From assembly GCA_030620095.1 (NCBI GenBank), contig JAUTXW010000878.1, forward strand, positions 310,001 through 374,000: a DNA stretch of 64,000 nucleotides, read 5' to 3'. The notes below the pieces were generated by a model. The model had not been told where the DNA came from. It did no database searches and saw only the letters and a program-made list of their open reading frames with translations. Position numbers and translations under genes: made by a program. The stretch comes from Kuschelorhynchus macadamiae. Taxonomy: Eukaryota; Arthropoda; Insecta; Coleoptera; Curculionidae. This document shows, piece after piece, positions 62,905 to 64,000 of this stretch. Numbering within the stretch: the first letter of the stretch is position 1; each line of letters starts with the position of its first letter.

Positions 62905-64000
62905 TCGTAAATTTAATAATTAGGACACAAGGCCAAAAGAAAGTTCTTAAGACATTTGGGAATGACTCCATATTCGTTGATGGTACTCATGGACTCAATG
63001 GTTATGGATTTGCATGGAACTGCATGCCCTGCTTGTTTTGGATGACCTAAGGGAGGAATACCCATGTAATTTTTTATTTCCAACCGATCGGACATTATCA
63101 GCATCTTCTATTTACATGTAAAAAGAGGCCAAACCAAAACTATTTGTCAGATCTGGCAGAATCATATTATAATGCATGGATGTTAATAATGAGGCCAGCA
63201 GATTTAAGGTAAATACAAATTTACTAAAATCCTGTAAAATAATTTAGGTGGTAATGGGTTTATGTGCATGTACAGTGCAAATTATAGGTTCAAAATATCA
63301 GAACAAAGAAAAGGCTAATCGTTTGTGTAACAATATACTTGTAACTTTTTTTTACTGAAACAATCAGCCAATGATGTGAATATTATATAGAAAGTGTTCC
63401 ATTTAAACAAAACCTGTACCTGTGTACGAGAGCTTGGGCAGATCAAAATGTGAACAAGTTACTTAATCACACTGTACACTGCCTTATATATGACTTTACT
63501 CATACGAACTGAAAATTTGAACGAATCCAACTTCAAAAATACCTATTTAAATAACTTTTAACAGCTTTAAAACAGCGATAGCCATGTACAGTACGAATTG
63601 TTAAAGAAAAATTAGTACCGCTTTAAAAAATAGTCAATGACCTTTAATTTTGTAAGACTGGGATGTTGCTCGAGCGTGGAGGAAAAATCTTAATAGGATT
63701 GCAACAAAAGAAAAAAGGTAGTTTTCGTACCAGATAAAAATATAAAAATTTTATTTTTTTTAGTATATAGTCAACATGCTTACTACCTTTTTGAAAGAAC
63801 GAGATATTGCTGCTTTATCTCAAATAATACAACAGTTGTTTGTATTCTGTAGTGAAGGCAGTAAACAGTGGATACTTTAAGAATTTGCAAATTATTTCCA
63901 AAGCCATTATATTTAAATAAAGTAAAAGAATGGACAAAGTGCTACAGAATAAACTGTGGACTATAATACACCAATATGCATATAGAACGCATGTACCGTA
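62905..64000 (+). pseudogene. Second MULE-like transposase remnant, runs off the window
   Basis: Plus-strand exons contain KKVLKTFGNDSIFVDGTHGL (catalytic Asp), then after a frameshift ELHALLVLDDLREEYPC. SDLAESYYNAWMLIMRPADL (second Asp region) ends at a GT near 63209. After an intron come WDVARAWRKNLNRI (63660-63717), then after another intron TFLKERDIAALSQIIQQLF and WTKCYRINCGL near 63925. The order VDGTHGLN, SDLAESYYNAW, (H)VxRAWRKN matches a MULE-type family seen in arthropods that differs from the element at 24045-29035. Frame changes and stops show decay. The Glu-bearing part and any SWIM finger lie beyond the window. Confidence 0.75.

Overview
This window is AT-rich eukaryotic DNA made almost entirely of transposable elements and large inverted repeats. 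The families point to an arthropod, most likely an insect: PIF/Harbinger with a MADF-BESS partner, MULE, Tc1/mariner-type, copia, gypsy, Penelope-like elements (PLEs), CR1/Jockey-type non-LTR elements, TTAA MITEs and long (TA)n tracts. The species cannot be read from the sequence. I found no convincing single-copy host gene, rRNA, tRNA or CRISPR. Most long open frames are (TA)n artefacts or shadows.

Layout. (1) 1-32560 is one giant imperfect palindrome (P1). Its left arm is 1-7490 and its right arm 18110-32560. The right arm is lengthened by a 4991-bp MULE (24045-29035) and by a (TA)n plus retroelement insertion near 30.3-32.1 kb. The 10.6-kb centre carries a decayed DDE integrase gene (7873-9252), a foldback element (9534-10667), a HECT-type ubiquitin ligase frame that is open throughout (11089-12410, minus), a Penelope terminal fragment and a mosaic of at least six CR1/Jockey fragments (12704-17600). 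(2) 32560-37740 holds a degenerate tandem repeat, a broken Tc1/mariner-type transposase and Penelope fragments in opposite orientations. (3) 37905-41207 is a structurally complete PIF/Harbinger transposon with a TTA target duplication, inserted in a copia remnant. (4) 43127-47443 is a second palindrome (P2). Penelope fragments and (TA)n tracts follow it. (5) 50679-58897 is a third palindrome (P3). Its arms carry a gypsy pol fragment, a MITE and, at the centre, Penelope GIY-YIG ends. (6) 59850-61430 is a fourth, smaller inverted repeat (P4) with a TTAA MITE. (7) 62905-64000 is a second, different MULE-like transposase remnant that runs off the window.

How it fits together. Insertions present in only one arm (MULE in P1, TTAA MITE in P3, a 620-bp block in P2) show that the palindromes predate these insertions. 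They also argue against a simple assembly fold-back artefact. Penelope fragments with hammerhead-ribozyme-like cores recur inside or beside the palindromes. The most unusual items are the palindrome density, the integrase plus HECT pair at the centre of P1, the multi-exon MULE transposase with a FAR1-like N-terminus and a C-terminal PHD finger, and the interlocked antisense gene pair of the Harbinger element.
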